DNA of 64,000 nucleotides from Planococcus citri (lineage: Eukaryota > Arthropoda > Insecta > Hemiptera > Pseudococcidae), in the NCBI RefSeq assembly GCF_950023065.1, contig NC_088681.1, positions 15,686,001-15,750,000 of the forward strand. Direction: 5' to 3'. The notes beneath the pieces were generated by a model that was given only the letters and a program-made list of their open reading frames with translations, was not told the DNA's origin and did not search any database. Each line of letters starts with the position of its first letter. Positions within the stretch are counted from its first letter, which is position 1. The translations under genes were made by a program, and so were the position numbers. Below are positions 1 to 13,568 of the stretch, piece by piece.

Positions 1-575
1 GGGAATGAGTAGAGTAGAACCTACTTTGGAAAATAAACAAATTTTATTAATATGAATTTTTGCCCAACTTTGAAATTGAAGGAGCTAGAAACATTTTAAA
101 AGAAAAAAATTGGAAAATGCGATTTTGACCTTGGGAAAGAGTAGTAAGTACATACTTTGGAAAATAAACAAATTTTGTGATTATGAATTTTTACCCAACT
201 TTGAAATTGAAGGGGTCAGAAATATTTCTTTCTTTTTTAAAATATTTCTGACACCTTCAACTTCAAATTTAGTCAAAAATTCACAATGACAAAATTTGTT
301 CATTTTCCAAAGTGATACCCATTCTCAAGCTCAAAAACACGTTTTTCTTAATTTTTTCTTTTAAAACGTTAACAGCTCCCTTCACTTTTAAAATCAGGCA
401 AAAATTCACAATGACAAAATTTGTTTATTTTCCAAAGTACTACTCATTCCCAAGGTCAAAAATACGTTTTTCACATTTTTCCCCCTCAAAGCTCAATTGT
501 CTCTTGAATTATAAACATAGGAAACTTGTCCATGTAACGTTTTTTTCAAGTTGTACCCGGTTATGCCCAAATAGG
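1..575. repeat. Foldback repeat, left copy, cut by the window edge
   Basis: This segment closely repeats 3646-4240 in the same orientation. Within it the first half is roughly the reverse complement of the second, for example the AATAAACAAATTTTGT / ACAAAATTTGTTTATT pairs and repeated mentions of GGGAATGAGTAG and its complement. It contains no gene; the open frames in it are chance. Confidence 0.6.
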
Positions 576-624
576 TCAATCCATTTCGATTTCGCTCAAT
601 TTTTTTTACAATATCTATCCACCC

Positions 625-1865
625 AGTAAGTAAAAAACCCGTAATTAGTTTGGTCCCAGCCCCCTCAGGGGTCAGGTGGAGAAGCTTCCATTATTTTCAC
701 ATTGTCTCGAGGTAGGTACTCAACTTCAGCAGCGTATTCCTCCAAAGCTATGATACTTTGATCAAAACTGATTTCACAGTTCAAAAGGGCATTGCATTTT
801 GAACTTTTTAAGTATTTTGAAATTTTCAAAAGTTGAAAGTTGAACTTTCAAATTGAAAGTTCAAATTTCAAAATAGCGCTGTAAGTGGGAGCTACCATTT
901 AAAATTCTGAAGAAATTTCCATACATGTACTTTTTGATGCTTTTTCGAAATACCTATTCCATTTTTGAGATGGGATCTTCTAATGGATGGGGGCACTCCC
1001 ACCCCCAAAATTTGGGCATAACTGATAATAAATTAAATTTTAATAATATTATTAAGTTAATCAAAAATGATAATTTACTCCATCTAGGTAGTTTAATTTT
1101 TCAAAAAATAGTATAAGTGCTTTTAAAACCAAAATATTCTTGTGTTGTAAGCACTTTAAAAATAAATGTCTTGTCTTGTCTTTCAAAATAAATTTCAGGT
1201 CGAGTCAATTCGGGAAATTTCAGGTCGAGTGAATTCGGGTGTATCTTTCATATTGATGTAAGCATTTTCCAGTGTTTCAATTATGAAAATTATTGCACAG
1301 AAACATCTATTCGGCACCTGCAAAAAGAAGTTCATGAAATAATTTGGAGAGATGCTGGGGGCCGTGGATGGGGTCCTATTAAAAATCTGACGTCATGTTC
1401 GTGTTTAGCGTCACCAAAAACATACAATTAAATATATCACATGCCCCAGTTTTTTTTCTGAGCTTCGCCCGAATTTTGGAGGAGGGGGTGCTTCCTCACC
1501 AGTGGAAGATCCCATCTCGAAAAATGAATATTTAGAAAAAGCATCAAAAGGTACATCTGTGGAAATTTTTTCAGAATTTTAAATGGTAGCTCCCACTTAC
1601 AGCGCTATTTTGAAATTCAACTTTCAATTTAAAAGTGCGACTTTCAACTTTTGAAAATTTCAAAATACTTAAAAAGTTTCAAATTCAATGCCTTTTTGAA
1701 CCGTGAAATCAGTTTTGATCACAGTATCACAGCTTTGGAGGAATGCGCTGCTGAATTTGAGTACCTCTAGATAATGTAAAAATAATGGTAGCCCCCCCCC
1801 ACCCACCACCTGAAGGGGCTGGAGACAAGCTGATTGCGGGTTCCTTACTTACTGGGTGGGTAAAT
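625..1865. repeat. Palindromic element inserted in the repeat
   Basis: The left arm (about 625-985) and right arm (about 1500-1860) are inverted copies: CTCCAAAGCTATGATACTTTG near 740 faces CAGTATCACAGCTTTGGAG near 1725. The sequence after 1930 resumes the one seen at about 4217 in the other repeat copy, so this block looks like an insertion into one copy only. A retroposon 3' tail sits in its centre. Confidence 0.6.
1025..1190 (+). mobile_element. 3' tail of a non-LTR retrotransposon
   Basis: This stretch (TTTTAATAATATTATTAA, GTGTTGTAAGCACT, then a GTCTT-repeat tail) matches the reverse complement of 26345-26500, which ends in a similar short simple tail. Two dispersed copies ending in a microsatellite-like tail are typical of LINE or SINE 3' ends. 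Confidence 0.5.
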
Positions 1866-2464
1866 ATCAAAGAAAAAATTGAGTAAAATCGAAAGACATG
1901 ATTCAAAAACGTTGGTCGAATTGACATGGAATGACCCAAAGCTGAAGTTTTGACATCTGCTGACCAGACACCCGGTAGATGATATGTAGATGTAGGTAGT
2001 AGGTACACTTTAAGCTATCAACGAAATTTTTAGCTTTATTAAAGCGGCCAACTTGCTCCTTAGGTAACTTTTCAAATTTTGTTTCTACTTTGATTACTAG
2101 AGAAAGTTGAATAATTCCTTACCTACCGACAGTTGAATGTATTTTTTTCCAACTTGTTTACGTTTTAACGCGCAACGATTAGTGAAAAAAAACACCCAAG
2201 GGAAGGAAAAAAACAACCGTACTTTTTTCTTCCCTGGTTGCTTCTCTCCTTCCCCAGGTAAGGAGAAAAGCAATCAAGTATTTTGTTAATTGTGTACGTA
2301 AATCGGTTTGTTTCATTGCATTTATTATGAAAAATATCTTACAATGCAAGAATCGAACTGTTGTATAGTAATACATATTATATACTATTTTTCAAAAAAA
2401 GGGACGTCTGTACTCACAATTTTAAATAATCCATCATAATTTTCCAAATCTGGGAACAGGGCCA

Positions 2465-3260
2465 TTTCGAATTTTGCAGTGGAACTAAAAAAATCCAATT
2501 TTCCAATTTTTCGTAATTTCGATATTTTGGGAACCCCTGGAAAACTAGAAACCTGCGATTTGCGCCAAACGTACCGTTTTGAGGTAAGTACATATATTCA
2601 ATAATCTAGATGAAAAAGTTTAATTAAGCTCCCTGTACCTATGTGTACTTTTGATCCTTTTTTTGAGAGCCCCTTCCTCCCTTTTGGCACCTCTAAAAAA
2701 GGCGTTTATGCATATTTTTTCTAATAAATTGAAGAATTTACATATGACACACACTAGCAAGAGCTCGATAATTTTTCATGTAATTTTCCTTGTAACTTTT
2801 ATAATTGAGCTATTCTGGGTCAAATTCTGAGATTTAACTCTACGAAAAAACGTCAAAATCACGTTTTCACGATTTCAACGAAGTGAAAATCTCAGAATTT
2901 GACCCAAAATAGCTCAATTTTGAAAGTTACAGGTAAAATCTTATGAAAAATTATCGAGCTCTTGCTAGCGTGTTTCAAATCTAATTTCTTTAATTTATTA
3001 GAAGAAAAATAATGAATAAAAGCCTTTTTTAGGGGTTCCTAAAGGGAGGGAGGGGGCGAGGGGCTCTAAAAAAAGGATCAAAAGTATACACATACAGGGA
3101 ACTTAATTAAAGTTTTTCATCTAGATTAATGAATATAATATATGTACCTCAAAACGTTATGTTTGGCGCAAAAATCACAGGTTTCTAGTTTTCCAGGGGT
3201 TCCCAAAATACCAATCGCAAATATGAAAAATTGGAAAATTGGATTTTTGAGTACCAGCGC
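2465..3260. repeat. Foldback element
   Basis: Inverted arms of about 340 bp: GGAACCCCTGGAAAACTAGA near 2529 faces TCTAGTTTTCCAGGGGTTCC near 3183, and the pairing continues inward to GCAAGAGCTCGATAATTTTT near 2757 and AAAATTATCGAGCTCTTGC near 2946. There is no coding content. Confidence 0.65.
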
Positions 3261-3514
3261 AAAATTTTATTGAGCTCAAAATTTGGTAGGATGGAGGTCT
3301 TTCAGATACTAATAAATTGTAGAAAACTTTCTAGCAGGGTTCAAAGGGGTAGGTTCAAACTGGAGGTTCCAAAATTAGTTTTTGAAAATGGTACTCAGCG
3401 GTTCCTAAAATTCTTTTTTTTTCACAACTTTGGGAACCCCTGGAGCCCAACAAATTGTCATACGGATTTGTATTTGGGGCATTTATTAAAAAATTTTTCA
3501 GAGTGGTTGAGTCG

Positions 3515-4235
3515 ACAAAACTTCAGATTCGGATATAACCGGGGACAACTTGAAAAAGACGTTATGGACACGCTGTCTATCCTTAAAATTTAAGGTGCAA
3601 CTGAGCTTTGAAAAGCAAAATTGTGAAAACCGTATTTTTGACCTTGGGAATGAGTAGAACCTACTTTGGAAAATAAACAAAAATGTTATCAATATGAATT
3701 TTTGCTCAACTTCGAAATTGAAGGAGCTAGAAACATTTTGAAAGAAAAAATTGGAAAACGTGATTTTCACCTTGGGAAAGGGTAGTAAGTACTTTGGAAA
3801 AAAAAACAAATTTTGTCATTGTGAATTTTTGCCTAACATTGAAATTGAAGGGGCCAGAAATATTTGTTTCTTTTTTAAAATATTTCTGACACCTTCAACT
3901 TGAAATTTAGTCAAAAATTCACCATAACAAAATTTGTTTATTTCCCAAAGTTCTGCCCATTCTCAAGCTCAAAAACACGTTTTTCTCAATTTTTTCTTTT
4001 AAAACATTTCCAGCTCCTTCAATTTCTAAGTTAGGCAAAAATTCGTTATGACAGAATTTGTTTATTTTCTAAAGTACTTACATACTACTCATTCGCAAGG
4101 TCAAAAATACATACGTTTTTCGCAATTCTTTTTCAAAAGATCGGCTGCTCCTTAAATTTTGATGATGGGCAACTTGTCCATAAACGTTTTTTTCAAGTCG
4201 TATCCGGTTATATCCAAATCTGAAGTTTTGACATC
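3515..4235. repeat. Foldback element, intact copy of the repeat at the window start
   Basis: The outer ends are inverted: AAACTTCAGATTCGGATATA near 3520 against TATATCCAAATCTGAAGTTT near 4210, continuing inward across ACAACTTGAAAAA and its complement. The inner part matches 1-575 in direct orientation. Confidence 0.6.
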
Positions 4236-4260
4236 TACTCACCAGACACCCTGTAGGTGC

Positions 4261-7200
4261 ATTTTAAGCTATCAGCGAAATTTTTAGCTCTATTACAGCG
4301 GCCAACTTGCTCTTTAGGTAACTTTTCAAATTTTTTTGGTACCAATTACTTAAGAAACTTAAATAGTTCCTTACCTGTTTAAAGTCATAGCGTTAAGTCT
4401 ACCAGGAGAAGGCAAATCTTGAATGACGATTTCAATTCGGTTTGGAGAACGTTTCTGAATTCATACCCTTTAGAACCTGACGGAATTACCTAATCAATTT
4501 TGTGTAGTTTCTTAAGGGTATAAAATAACCCAATATGGACCACATTTTTGTTTTTGAATGCCGTGGCCGATGTAAGTAATTGAGCTAAAAATTTCGTTGA
4601 TATGTAGCTTAAAATGTACCTACATCTATCTATAGTATCATATTATGTATTCCAAAAGCGTGAAATTGTTGAAAAAATTCAACTGGGGCAAATAAATTGT
4701 TTTCTGAAAAGTGTCAAAAATGGAAAAGTAACATTTTTTGGATTCCTAATATGGACCACTTCAAAATTTCAACAAAAAAAAGCGCGCTACAATGTTGTAC
4801 AAATTTTATTTATCGCTGAAACAACGTTAAAATAGGTACATAATTATGTTTAATCAAGACAATAAGAGCAAAAATTCTATTTGGGTCAGTCAAGTGAATT
4901 TTTTTCCTGAGGTCAAAATTTTGAAAAGTCAATTTTGGGTCCCTAATATGGACCACTTCAACTTGATACTGTATAGTGTATAACCCATAGCAAATATACA
5001 AATGGTCCATAATTGGCCACCCTGTAAGTTTGATTTTTGAAAAATCAGAACTAAACGTAGGTATATCTTGAATAAATACTTTAATAGATAAGTACATATT
5101 ACAATTGCTTTGAAAATCGTCAGGCTTCTTAATATAGTAAAATGATTGAACATAACATTATAACCTTTTCCAGACAAATTTTTCACAAACAGCAATTTAA
5201 AAATGCGCATGAAAAAATTTCAACCTTATCAATTTCGTTTTTTCCCTTTAACTTTGCGGTTTTTGGCTTTAAGACTGTGATTTTGGTTTCATTGTTTTTT
5301 TGTTTTTTTTTTTTTGTGGAAAATGCACTAGATTAAGTTTGTTCCCGGCAGTTGGGGATCATAACCAGCTAAATCGGCTAGGCTGATAGTCCGGTTTTGG
5401 CAGTAGGCCATAAAATGCTACTTTAACCTTATCTATGCACAGATGACGATGAATACCTAATAGAAAATAATGATTTTGAACGTTGTCTCAAAATAAAGGT
5501 TCGTGTCATAATAGTAAAATAATACCTAGGTATCGATAGATCACATAGATACCTACCATCGCCTAAACTAAATAGGTATTTTTTTAAATTGTAAATAAAT
5601 TGTAGGTAGATACATAAAGCTACCAACGGTATTTAATGATATTTACTTCATTAAATTGTTAACATTTTCTTCTTGTATGTTCATTTCTCTTTCCTTGGAA
5701 CATTTTTCAGCAAGATAACATTTGTGATCGTCTGCTATTTAATCGAGATTTATTGCAAAATATGAGTTAGGAAAACACTTTTTCCTAGAAATCATACTAT
5801 CTACATACCTACATATTTTGTATGAAGATATAGCTATCGCCATTCAGAAAAGAATTTTGTATTCCTCAAGTGAGTGAAAGATATGATTTGTAATCAGACC
5901 AGTTCATCAGTAAATTAATCATTACTCTTCATCAACGTTAATGATTTTATCGCTGATCTTATTTGCTTCATTAACCTTACTTGAAGAATAACTTTCCAAA
6001 TTTGCGAGCAATAGAAAAAATTGATAAGGAACAGAAAAAAAATTTCGCTCTGAATTCGGAACGAACAAATCCTTTTTGATTAATGATAAACAAATTATCT
6101 CTGTTGTAATGCCTTTATGATTACTTTTTGGTTCACATCATCTAACAATAAGAATAACTAACAAGGAAAGCTCTCAGTCAATCACTCATCGATTTCTCAT
6201 TTCCCCCCTGAAATATGGCAATCCATAAGGTCCAGAGAGAGCCTGTGTGAGAGGGAGGTGTGAGGTGTCACTCCCCCTCTCCCAGTGAATAATCTACTGA
6301 CAATTTTTAAAAAAAATTATTCCACCGTTTTATCTTTTTTTTAAAGAATTGGAAAATTTTTCCTCTTTTTTTATGAATTGTGGTACCTCTAGCCATATTT
6401 ATTTAAAATTCTTTCAAAGATGCTTCAGACAGCCCAGTCTGGCGATGTTTTGTCGTGAATTTTTAAGTTTCATTCATTATTACGAGTACTTTGAATGATT
6501 ATCAATCAATGAGTACCAAATTTTAGACTCAGAAAAAAAAACACCATTGGATCAACCCACCAAGTGATATAATTTAAAAAACCATTCGCCGGAAAATTTT
6601 TCGAAAAATGGAAGAAATTTTTCGAACGCAACATACTAACGAAATTAATATCAATTTCGAGTTTAATTAGAATACTTCGTTGAAAATTGATACTCATCGA
6701 AACAGAATTCACTTGATAAAATCTGCAAAATTCATGTACGAAAATAAAATGTAAATCTTTTCTGCTAAAAAAAATCAAATTCAGTTAATTAAGTTATAAA
6801 ATACCAATTTTTTAAATTTCAATTTTTTTTTCAAAAATCAATCAAATAATTTAGGCAGCTGAAATTTCTATTCATTGGATTTGCTCTTGTTTTGAAATTC
6901 GCTTTTCTGAACTTCCACCGTCAAAGTTGTTGGATTTTATGAAAAAATCCCTATTTTTTAATTTTCAATCAAATCCCAGTGAGTTTTCGCTAGAAGCCCA
7001 CTTCCAAGTTGAAAAACATTTTCCATTTTTTTTGCATGACCGTCGGAATTATTCTACGAGTAGTCACATTTTGAAAAGTAAAGCTTTCTCGGTTTCCCAA
7101 ACAAAATGGGTCCTCTTGTGTGGATCCCTCCAAAATTGAAAAAATAAAAAAAAATTGACAATTATTGAAGTCCTAATTTTTTTTTTTTTTTTTTTGATTT

Positions 7201-7966
7201 TCCTTTCTGATCAGAATCTTTTCTAAATAACCTCATTTTCAAGAAAAAACCTTCGGTCCTCCAAACAATATTTCTGATTCTTTCATTTTTTTGTCAACAG
7301 TGAGGAGCTTCGCATGGGAGAATCATTGGGTGGGGGGAGGAAGACATTTTTCAAGGAGAAGGATAAGTCCAACCAGAAATGAAAAAATTTTCAAAAAATT
7401 TCACAGACTTCAATTTTTTTCAGTCCTAGTTTCATTTTTTGGAGGGCTCTTTAAAAAGAAGACCAAATTGTGAGAGGAATGAAGAATATTTTTTTCCTAT
7501 AAAAAGGGGTAAGTACATATAATGAATTAACCACCAATTTTTTAAATTTCTAACAAATTTTCAAAAATCAATCTATCGATTTAGGCAGCTGAATTGTGTT
7601 CACAGAGGTTTTGAAACATCCTCTTTGTCAAAACGCAACTTTTGTTGAAATTGAAGCCAGAATTTCAAATGGTTCCTTTTGTTAATACGACCTAAATTTG
7701 AATTATTGCAGACTTTTCAGTATAAAATTATGTAATGGAACTCTGTTAAAGGAAAGAATGTCATAAAATTGGACACACGTCACGAAAACGTTCTTTCCTG
7801 GCAATATAAAAAACACTTCATTAATGATTTGAGTGAAGGGGGGGGGATTCATGAAACTGATGCGTACAAAAACCTACATAAATTCTTCAATTTTTGATCC
7901 CTGTAAAATAGTTCATAAAAACTTGAAAAAAAAATTTAAAAACAATCCGGTATATTGATTCTTGGT
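4261..7966. other. Gene-free AT-rich DNA downstream of oxidase A
   Basis: I see no gene here. Short duplicated phrases occur (CCTAATATGGACCACTTCAA at about 4746 and 4945). The 6840-7610 part shares text with the repeat unit in intron 3 of oxidase A, such as GTTGGATTTTATGA near 6929 and GGCAGCTGAA at 6854 and 7585. Confidence 0.5.
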
Positions 7967-10900
7967 TTAATGAACCGGAGGTAAATAATTCCCACATTTG
8001 GGCCAATCTCCAGGCACTTGAGGAAATTGTTCGGGTTCCCCCACTTGTAAAACGATCTGCATGCCGTTATCATTGTGGGCGGCAAAATGACAATGTAAAA
8101 GCCAAAAACCTGAACCAGAAAAGAGAACAGTTCATCAGATATCGCTAGATCTAGATGTAGGCAGTAGGTACAGTAGTTAGGTACCCAAACCCACTAAAAA
8201 AATGTAGGTAATCATGCTAAAATACCTGGATTATTGGCGATAAATCTGACTATAGCGAAGCCATGAGCTGGTACTGGCACAGTCTGTCTAATTAAAGGAT
8301 ATTTATTCGTCGTATTGACTCTGAACCAATCCGGATCAGATACCATTTCGTCCAACGTACCTTGTTTCATGATACTCCAATGATGTCCGTGAATATGGAA
8401 CGGATGATCTCTGATAAATGCGAACGAAGGTACTCCTAGATGAACACATTTTTCAAGATATTCATTTTTATATGAATAGGTAGTGAAATAAGCACGATTA
8501 TCAATGAGCTGGGAAACTATTGCCCACTTACGATCGATAAAAATCATCTCGATAACATTATTGTACCCTAATTTGATCAAGTTCAAGCAATCGCAATGTT
8601 TCAGGCAGACATCGGGACATTTGCTTTGATTTATCAACGGATTTCTAGGATCACTCAGGAGTACGACAGGAGGGAACGTATTTGATTTATTATTCATCGT
8701 GTCTTCGTACATTCCACCCAATGGTGTCACTCCAGGTCCAGAACTAGGAACTGAAAATAAACAATTTTTTGTAAATAAATTCTCTTTCATATCAGAGGCA
8801 TAAGTAGGTAGGTATACTTACGATAATGTCTGTGATACGAATTGGTATCGTATAACTCTTCCGATGTGTAATTGTACATGCCAGCTTCGAAAATAAAACG
8901 TTGATCAGGGTCTCTTAATAATCTTTCTGGAGCTTCATGAAGCGAGTTCACTTCATCCAAGCAAAGATTAGTAGCATTATTTTGACAAGGTTCTCTGGCA
9001 TTATTCAACTCCTAGAATAGAGGTAACGATTTGCTCGATGAAATTACAAAAATACTTATCAAAATAATTCAATATAGGTAGGTAAGTAGAATAAGACAAG
9101 TAGGTATAATACAAACAGGTAAATTTGGCATAGCATCAAATAATTCCGGTGTATTGAAAGTGGTAGGAAACGAATTACCGACTCCTTCGTATCTAAGGAT
9201 GGCTTTTTGATAAGCCAACGAACAGTTATCGCCATATCCTTGGACTCTAATCCAGTAAGACCCGATAGGTTGATTCGCAGTTATCACAACATCGTAAATA
9301 TCCGCTAAAAATAAACAATCGAGATATTACAAAACTCCAAATGTTTAGCACAGACAAGTTAGAGTATTTTAGGTAGGTTAGATTCAAGAAAACTGCAGAC
9401 CTGCGTTCAAATACAGAGATTTGACCATCACTGGCTCGACAGCCATCCCATCTGCGGCGATCAAAAGCATAGAATGATTTTCAATAGCGAACTGCAGCGC
9501 ACAGGCCGACGATGAAGCGGTAATTATACGAAATCTGTATCTATTATTCGATACCACGTTGAATTCAGCTATAGGTGTATCAGTGTCTAGTCCGGTAGCT
9601 GGATCCTGTCGAAAAAAAATTAACACATGCTATCGTTAAAAGAAACATTGAAAAAAAAAAACGAAAAGAATAATTGACTCTACCGTATAAGTTCCTATCC
9701 CATTGATCAGATATGAATCCGGATATAATGCTATTTGCGATAAATCTTTATTATATCCGGGATACCTCGTGTCGATCAACTCGTGCATCCAGTCGCCAAT
9801 TTGAATCGTATGAGAGAATAAATCGTAATCGTAAAGATCACTGGCAGGATCTACCAATGCACTGGTACGTACAACGAATGGACCGGACAATCCGTTGAAT
9901 ACTTGTAAAGCTATGTACATATTTGATCAAGTCGAGATTTAAATATTCAAAATAGATGTGATTGAACACAAAAAATAAAAAAGAAGTGAAACGAACGAGA
10001 ATGCGAATGGTAAAAATGAGTTCCAGAAGTGGAGGCGTTGAAATCATAACGAAACAGCGTGTTGCTCATGATAGGACACTGAGTAACGAAAGGAACGCCA
10101 TCTTCCCATGGCGATGACCTTTGCAATTCGCCATGCCAGTGAATGGAAGTTTCTCGAGCTGGCATAGAATTTTGTAAACCAACGATGATTCGGTCACCTG
10201 CACAAACCTGGAATTGAAACAAAAAAATAATTCATTAGGTTTGCTATTATTTTGAACTTTTGAAGTTCGTTTTTTTTTACCTCCCCTCCTTGAAGCGATT
10301 GGATCTTATGAGAAAATAATTTCCTATTTCCATCACGTAGTAGGTATAGATATAAAAAAACCTTTTTGAGAAAAAACTTCTCTCAGTATTCTAAACAAAT
10401 TTGATCCTTTTGTATAGAGCCCTCCAAAATTGAGATAAGAGGAAAAAAATAAAAAACTCAACTTCAGAGAACTTTTTTCAAATTTTCATGTTTTGTCAGA
10501 ATCCTTTTGAATAGCCCCCCTCTTCCTCTTCGGCACACCTAAATCATATTTCTGACTTTTTTTTCGAATTCTTTTCAACTGAGAGGATTATTTAGAAGCA
10601 ATCTAACCAGAATTGAAAAATTTTCAAATATTTTTACAGATTTTAATTTTTTGATTTTTTCCCATTTTTAGAAGCCCTTTAGTTACAAGGAGATCCATTT
10701 GTTTGGAGGACCAAAGACGATTTTTCATTTTTTTTTCTCAAAAAAGGGCCTTACAATTACAAGACTTTAATACCAACTTAAGTAAATGCTATCTATTTTT
10801 CTTGATTTTTTCCACCTGTGGAGAGAGGGGTGGGTGGATGAAGAGAGGTAACTCCACACAAAGAGGTCAAAAGAGATCAGCCCAAGCGTTTTCAAAATTT

Positions 10901-13568
10901 AGAACAAAAAAAATAATGAACTTCAATTTTTTATTTATTTATTTTTTTTTAAATTGTGAAAAGTCTTTATCCATACAGGAGGAGTAACATTGTTTGGAGG
11001 CCCAAGAAAGGGTTTCTTTCAAAAACTGGGATTCCTGGCACAGAAATGAAATTTTTGAACTTTTTTGACTTTTTCAGCCGGGGGGGGGGGGGGGTTCTTG
11101 GCACGATCTAATTTCAAATTGGAAAGTTTGAATTTCCAGGGATTTTTTTCTCATAAAAACCAACCACTTTGAAGGATGGAAGCAATCAAAAATCGCAAAA
11201 CAATTTCAAATGAAATATAAAATGAAAATAATTTTAAATTATCTAAACAAGGATTAAAAATTGATCTTTTTAGAGCTCTAGAAAGGTGTAGAGGCTCAAA
11301 AATTGAAAAATTTTATACGGATATATTGAAAGGTTAATTTTTAAGTACGCTAATCACGCTGCAGTCTCTCCTCCGAATTGCTCAATTATATTTATTAGGT
11401 TCGCTATTATTTTGAGGTTCGGTTTTTTAGCCCCCCCCCCCTCCTTGAAGCTGTTGGATTTCATGAGAAAATAATTTCCAATTTTTTCATTTTCCATCAA
11501 GCATGAAAACAAAAATTCTGCCAAAGTCCACCTTCAAGTTAAAAAAAAAAAAAGAAAAACCCCAATTCATAGAAAAATTTTACATTTTCGGGTCAGATTT
11601 TTTTATGTAACTATAATCCCCGTTTCGAGAATAAACATTTTCTCTGCAGACAGTACCCAAAATAATGTGTTCCTTTTGTATGGGATCTCCAAAATTCGAT
11701 AAGAAAAAAAAAATAAAAACCTCAACTTCAAAGATTTTAAATTTAGAAAGAATCTTACCAAAAATGAAAAATTTTTTAAATAGGTATTATAAGTACAAAT
11801 TTTGATTTTTTGATTTTTTACCTATTTTGAGATGAAAGAGACCAATTTGTTTGGGGACTAAGGGGGATTTCTTCATTTTTTTCTTAAAAAAAGATTATTT
11901 AGAAGAATTCAGACAAAATGACAATTTTCAAAAATTTCACACCAAGTTAAATGCATTCCATTTTTCTTGATTTTTATTTTTTTCAACTTGGAGGGGGGGA
12001 GAGGAAGAGGGAGGAAACTCCATATACAAAATAGCTCAGCCCAAGTTATTTTGAAATTAAAAAAAAAATTATAAACTTCATTTTTTTAAAAAGTTTTGAA
12101 TAAGGGCTTTATCCATTACAGGAGGAGTAACATTGTTTGGAGGCCCAAGAAAGGGGTTCTCTTTTAAAAATGGGATAATTTAAACAAATGTCTGGCACAG
12201 AAATTATTTTTTTCGATTTTTTAAAATTTTGGCATGAGGGGGAGGGGTGGTTCCTCGACATGATCTAATTTCAAGTCAGAAAGTTCGAGTTTTCAGGATT
12301 TTTTCACATAAAAAGTAAAAACCAACCAGCTTTGGAAGTGGGAGCAATCAAAAATCGCAAAAAAAATTTCAAAGGGAGAAACAAAATGAAAATAATTTTA
12401 AATTAAGTATCAGAACAAGGATTAAAATTGATCCTTCCAGAGCTCTAGAAAGGTCGTGGGGCAAAAAATTGAAAAATTCAGAATGGGTATTGAAACGTAA
12501 ATTTTTTAAGGACGCTAATCACGCTGCAGTCTCTCCTCCAAAGTGCTCAAATTTCGATTTTTGCGATCAAATGGATCTAAAAAAAACTATAATTTTTCAA
12601 AATTTTGGACCCCAGTCCCTTTTCAAGAAACATTGATTTTGAGAATCAAAGGGGTAGTTCGTTTTCTTTCTTCTTTTTAATTCCCTCCTCCTCCCTCCCT
12701 TATAACGGATTATCATTATGAAATACTCAAAATAAATGCAGAATGTGAGAAAAGTCTTCAAAAGTAAATACTTTATGGGTATAATCTAAGACAAACACTT
12801 TCCCCCAGGGTTTGAAATGTTTAAATGATGATTATTCACCGTCACTTTTTCTAATTCTCTACCCTTTCAATCGGATCGACTCAAGGGATTAAAAACTCAA
12901 AACTTCTAGCAAAAAACGTACGTGGAATGATGGTCCTGGAAGTAATCTATTAAACACCAATATAGCTCTTTCGACACCATCGGCAGTAACACATTGAGGA
13001 TTAAAGCAATCTTCATAAACACTCGGGCAATTCTTACAAGCACTATAAAAACATCAACGACCCAGTAGGTATCAAAAATTGAATAAGAACAAGCAACTTG
13101 AAATTTAACGTAAAATACAAATTTACTCACGGTCCCATCGCATGATACTCTTCGGCTACCAATTTATAGTAGCAAATTCGGGGCTGAGGATATTTCGTAC
13201 AATTTCGCGAGCACAGTGTGTCATTTTCGATTAACTGGTCGTATTCGGGGTTATATCCAACGTCCAAAGGTTGCAGATGATCTTGCAAATTGATTTCATC
13301 TGAAAACATCTCGTAAATTGAATTATGAGGGAGGTATTCGAGTGTTCATTCTCAATTACAAAATACCTTCATTTTTTCAAAATAGCAAATACTTGCTGCC
13401 TTTTCTCTGTTTTCCAGAGATAGCACACACCCTGATAATTTTTTCCACTCAAGTACATATAAATACAAACTTACTTTGAGCATACGCCACAAAATCACTG
13501 GTTAAAACGAAAACGAAACTCAGTAACGAGAACCAACAACGATGGGACATTTTCCAACTTCTTTCCAT
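7967..13568 (-). CDS. Secreted laccase-type multicopper oxidase A (11 exons, 658 aa)
   Basis: Exons 5' to 3': 13568-13475, 13299-13131, 13042-12922, 10207-9997, 9910-9684, 9605-9401, 9304-9117, 9011-8822, 8750-8532, 8435-8226, 8109-7967; phases join in one frame. The start is the ATG opening a hydrophobic signal peptide (MERSWKMSHRCWFSLLSF...). Residues about 35-130 form the cysteine-rich region typical of insect laccases (LCSRNCTKY, ACKNCP). Copper-ligand motifs are intact: IHWHG (H151, H153), HFYHSH (H195, H197), HPFHIHG (H552, H555, H557) and HCHFAAHNDNGM (H617, C618, H619, H623, M628). Members of this family oxidise phenols while reducing O2 to water; the signal peptide predicts an extracellular enzyme. 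The physiological substrate cannot be read from sequence. It lies 1.3 kb downstream of its closest paralogue B, head to tail. The exon 4 donor is a weak GTTCGT. The family call is very secure; the exon 4/5 join is the least certain junction. Confidence 0.93.
10232..12550. repeat. Direct repeat of about 1.15 kb, two copies, in intron 3 of oxidase A
   Basis: The first copy (about 10232-11390) and second copy (about 11391-12550) share ordered landmarks: GCTATTATTTTGA at 10241 and 11404, GGAGGAGTAACATTGTTTGG at about 10978 and 12121, and CGCTAATCACGCTGCAGTCT at about 11348 and 12510. The copies have diverged by small indels and base changes. Related fragments occur at 6840-7610 and around 36610, so this is a dispersed repeat in tandem here. 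Confidence 0.7.

Noticed and set aside
3231..3593. Plus-strand frame of 120 codons
   Set aside because: It bridges two foldback repeats and has no signal or domain.
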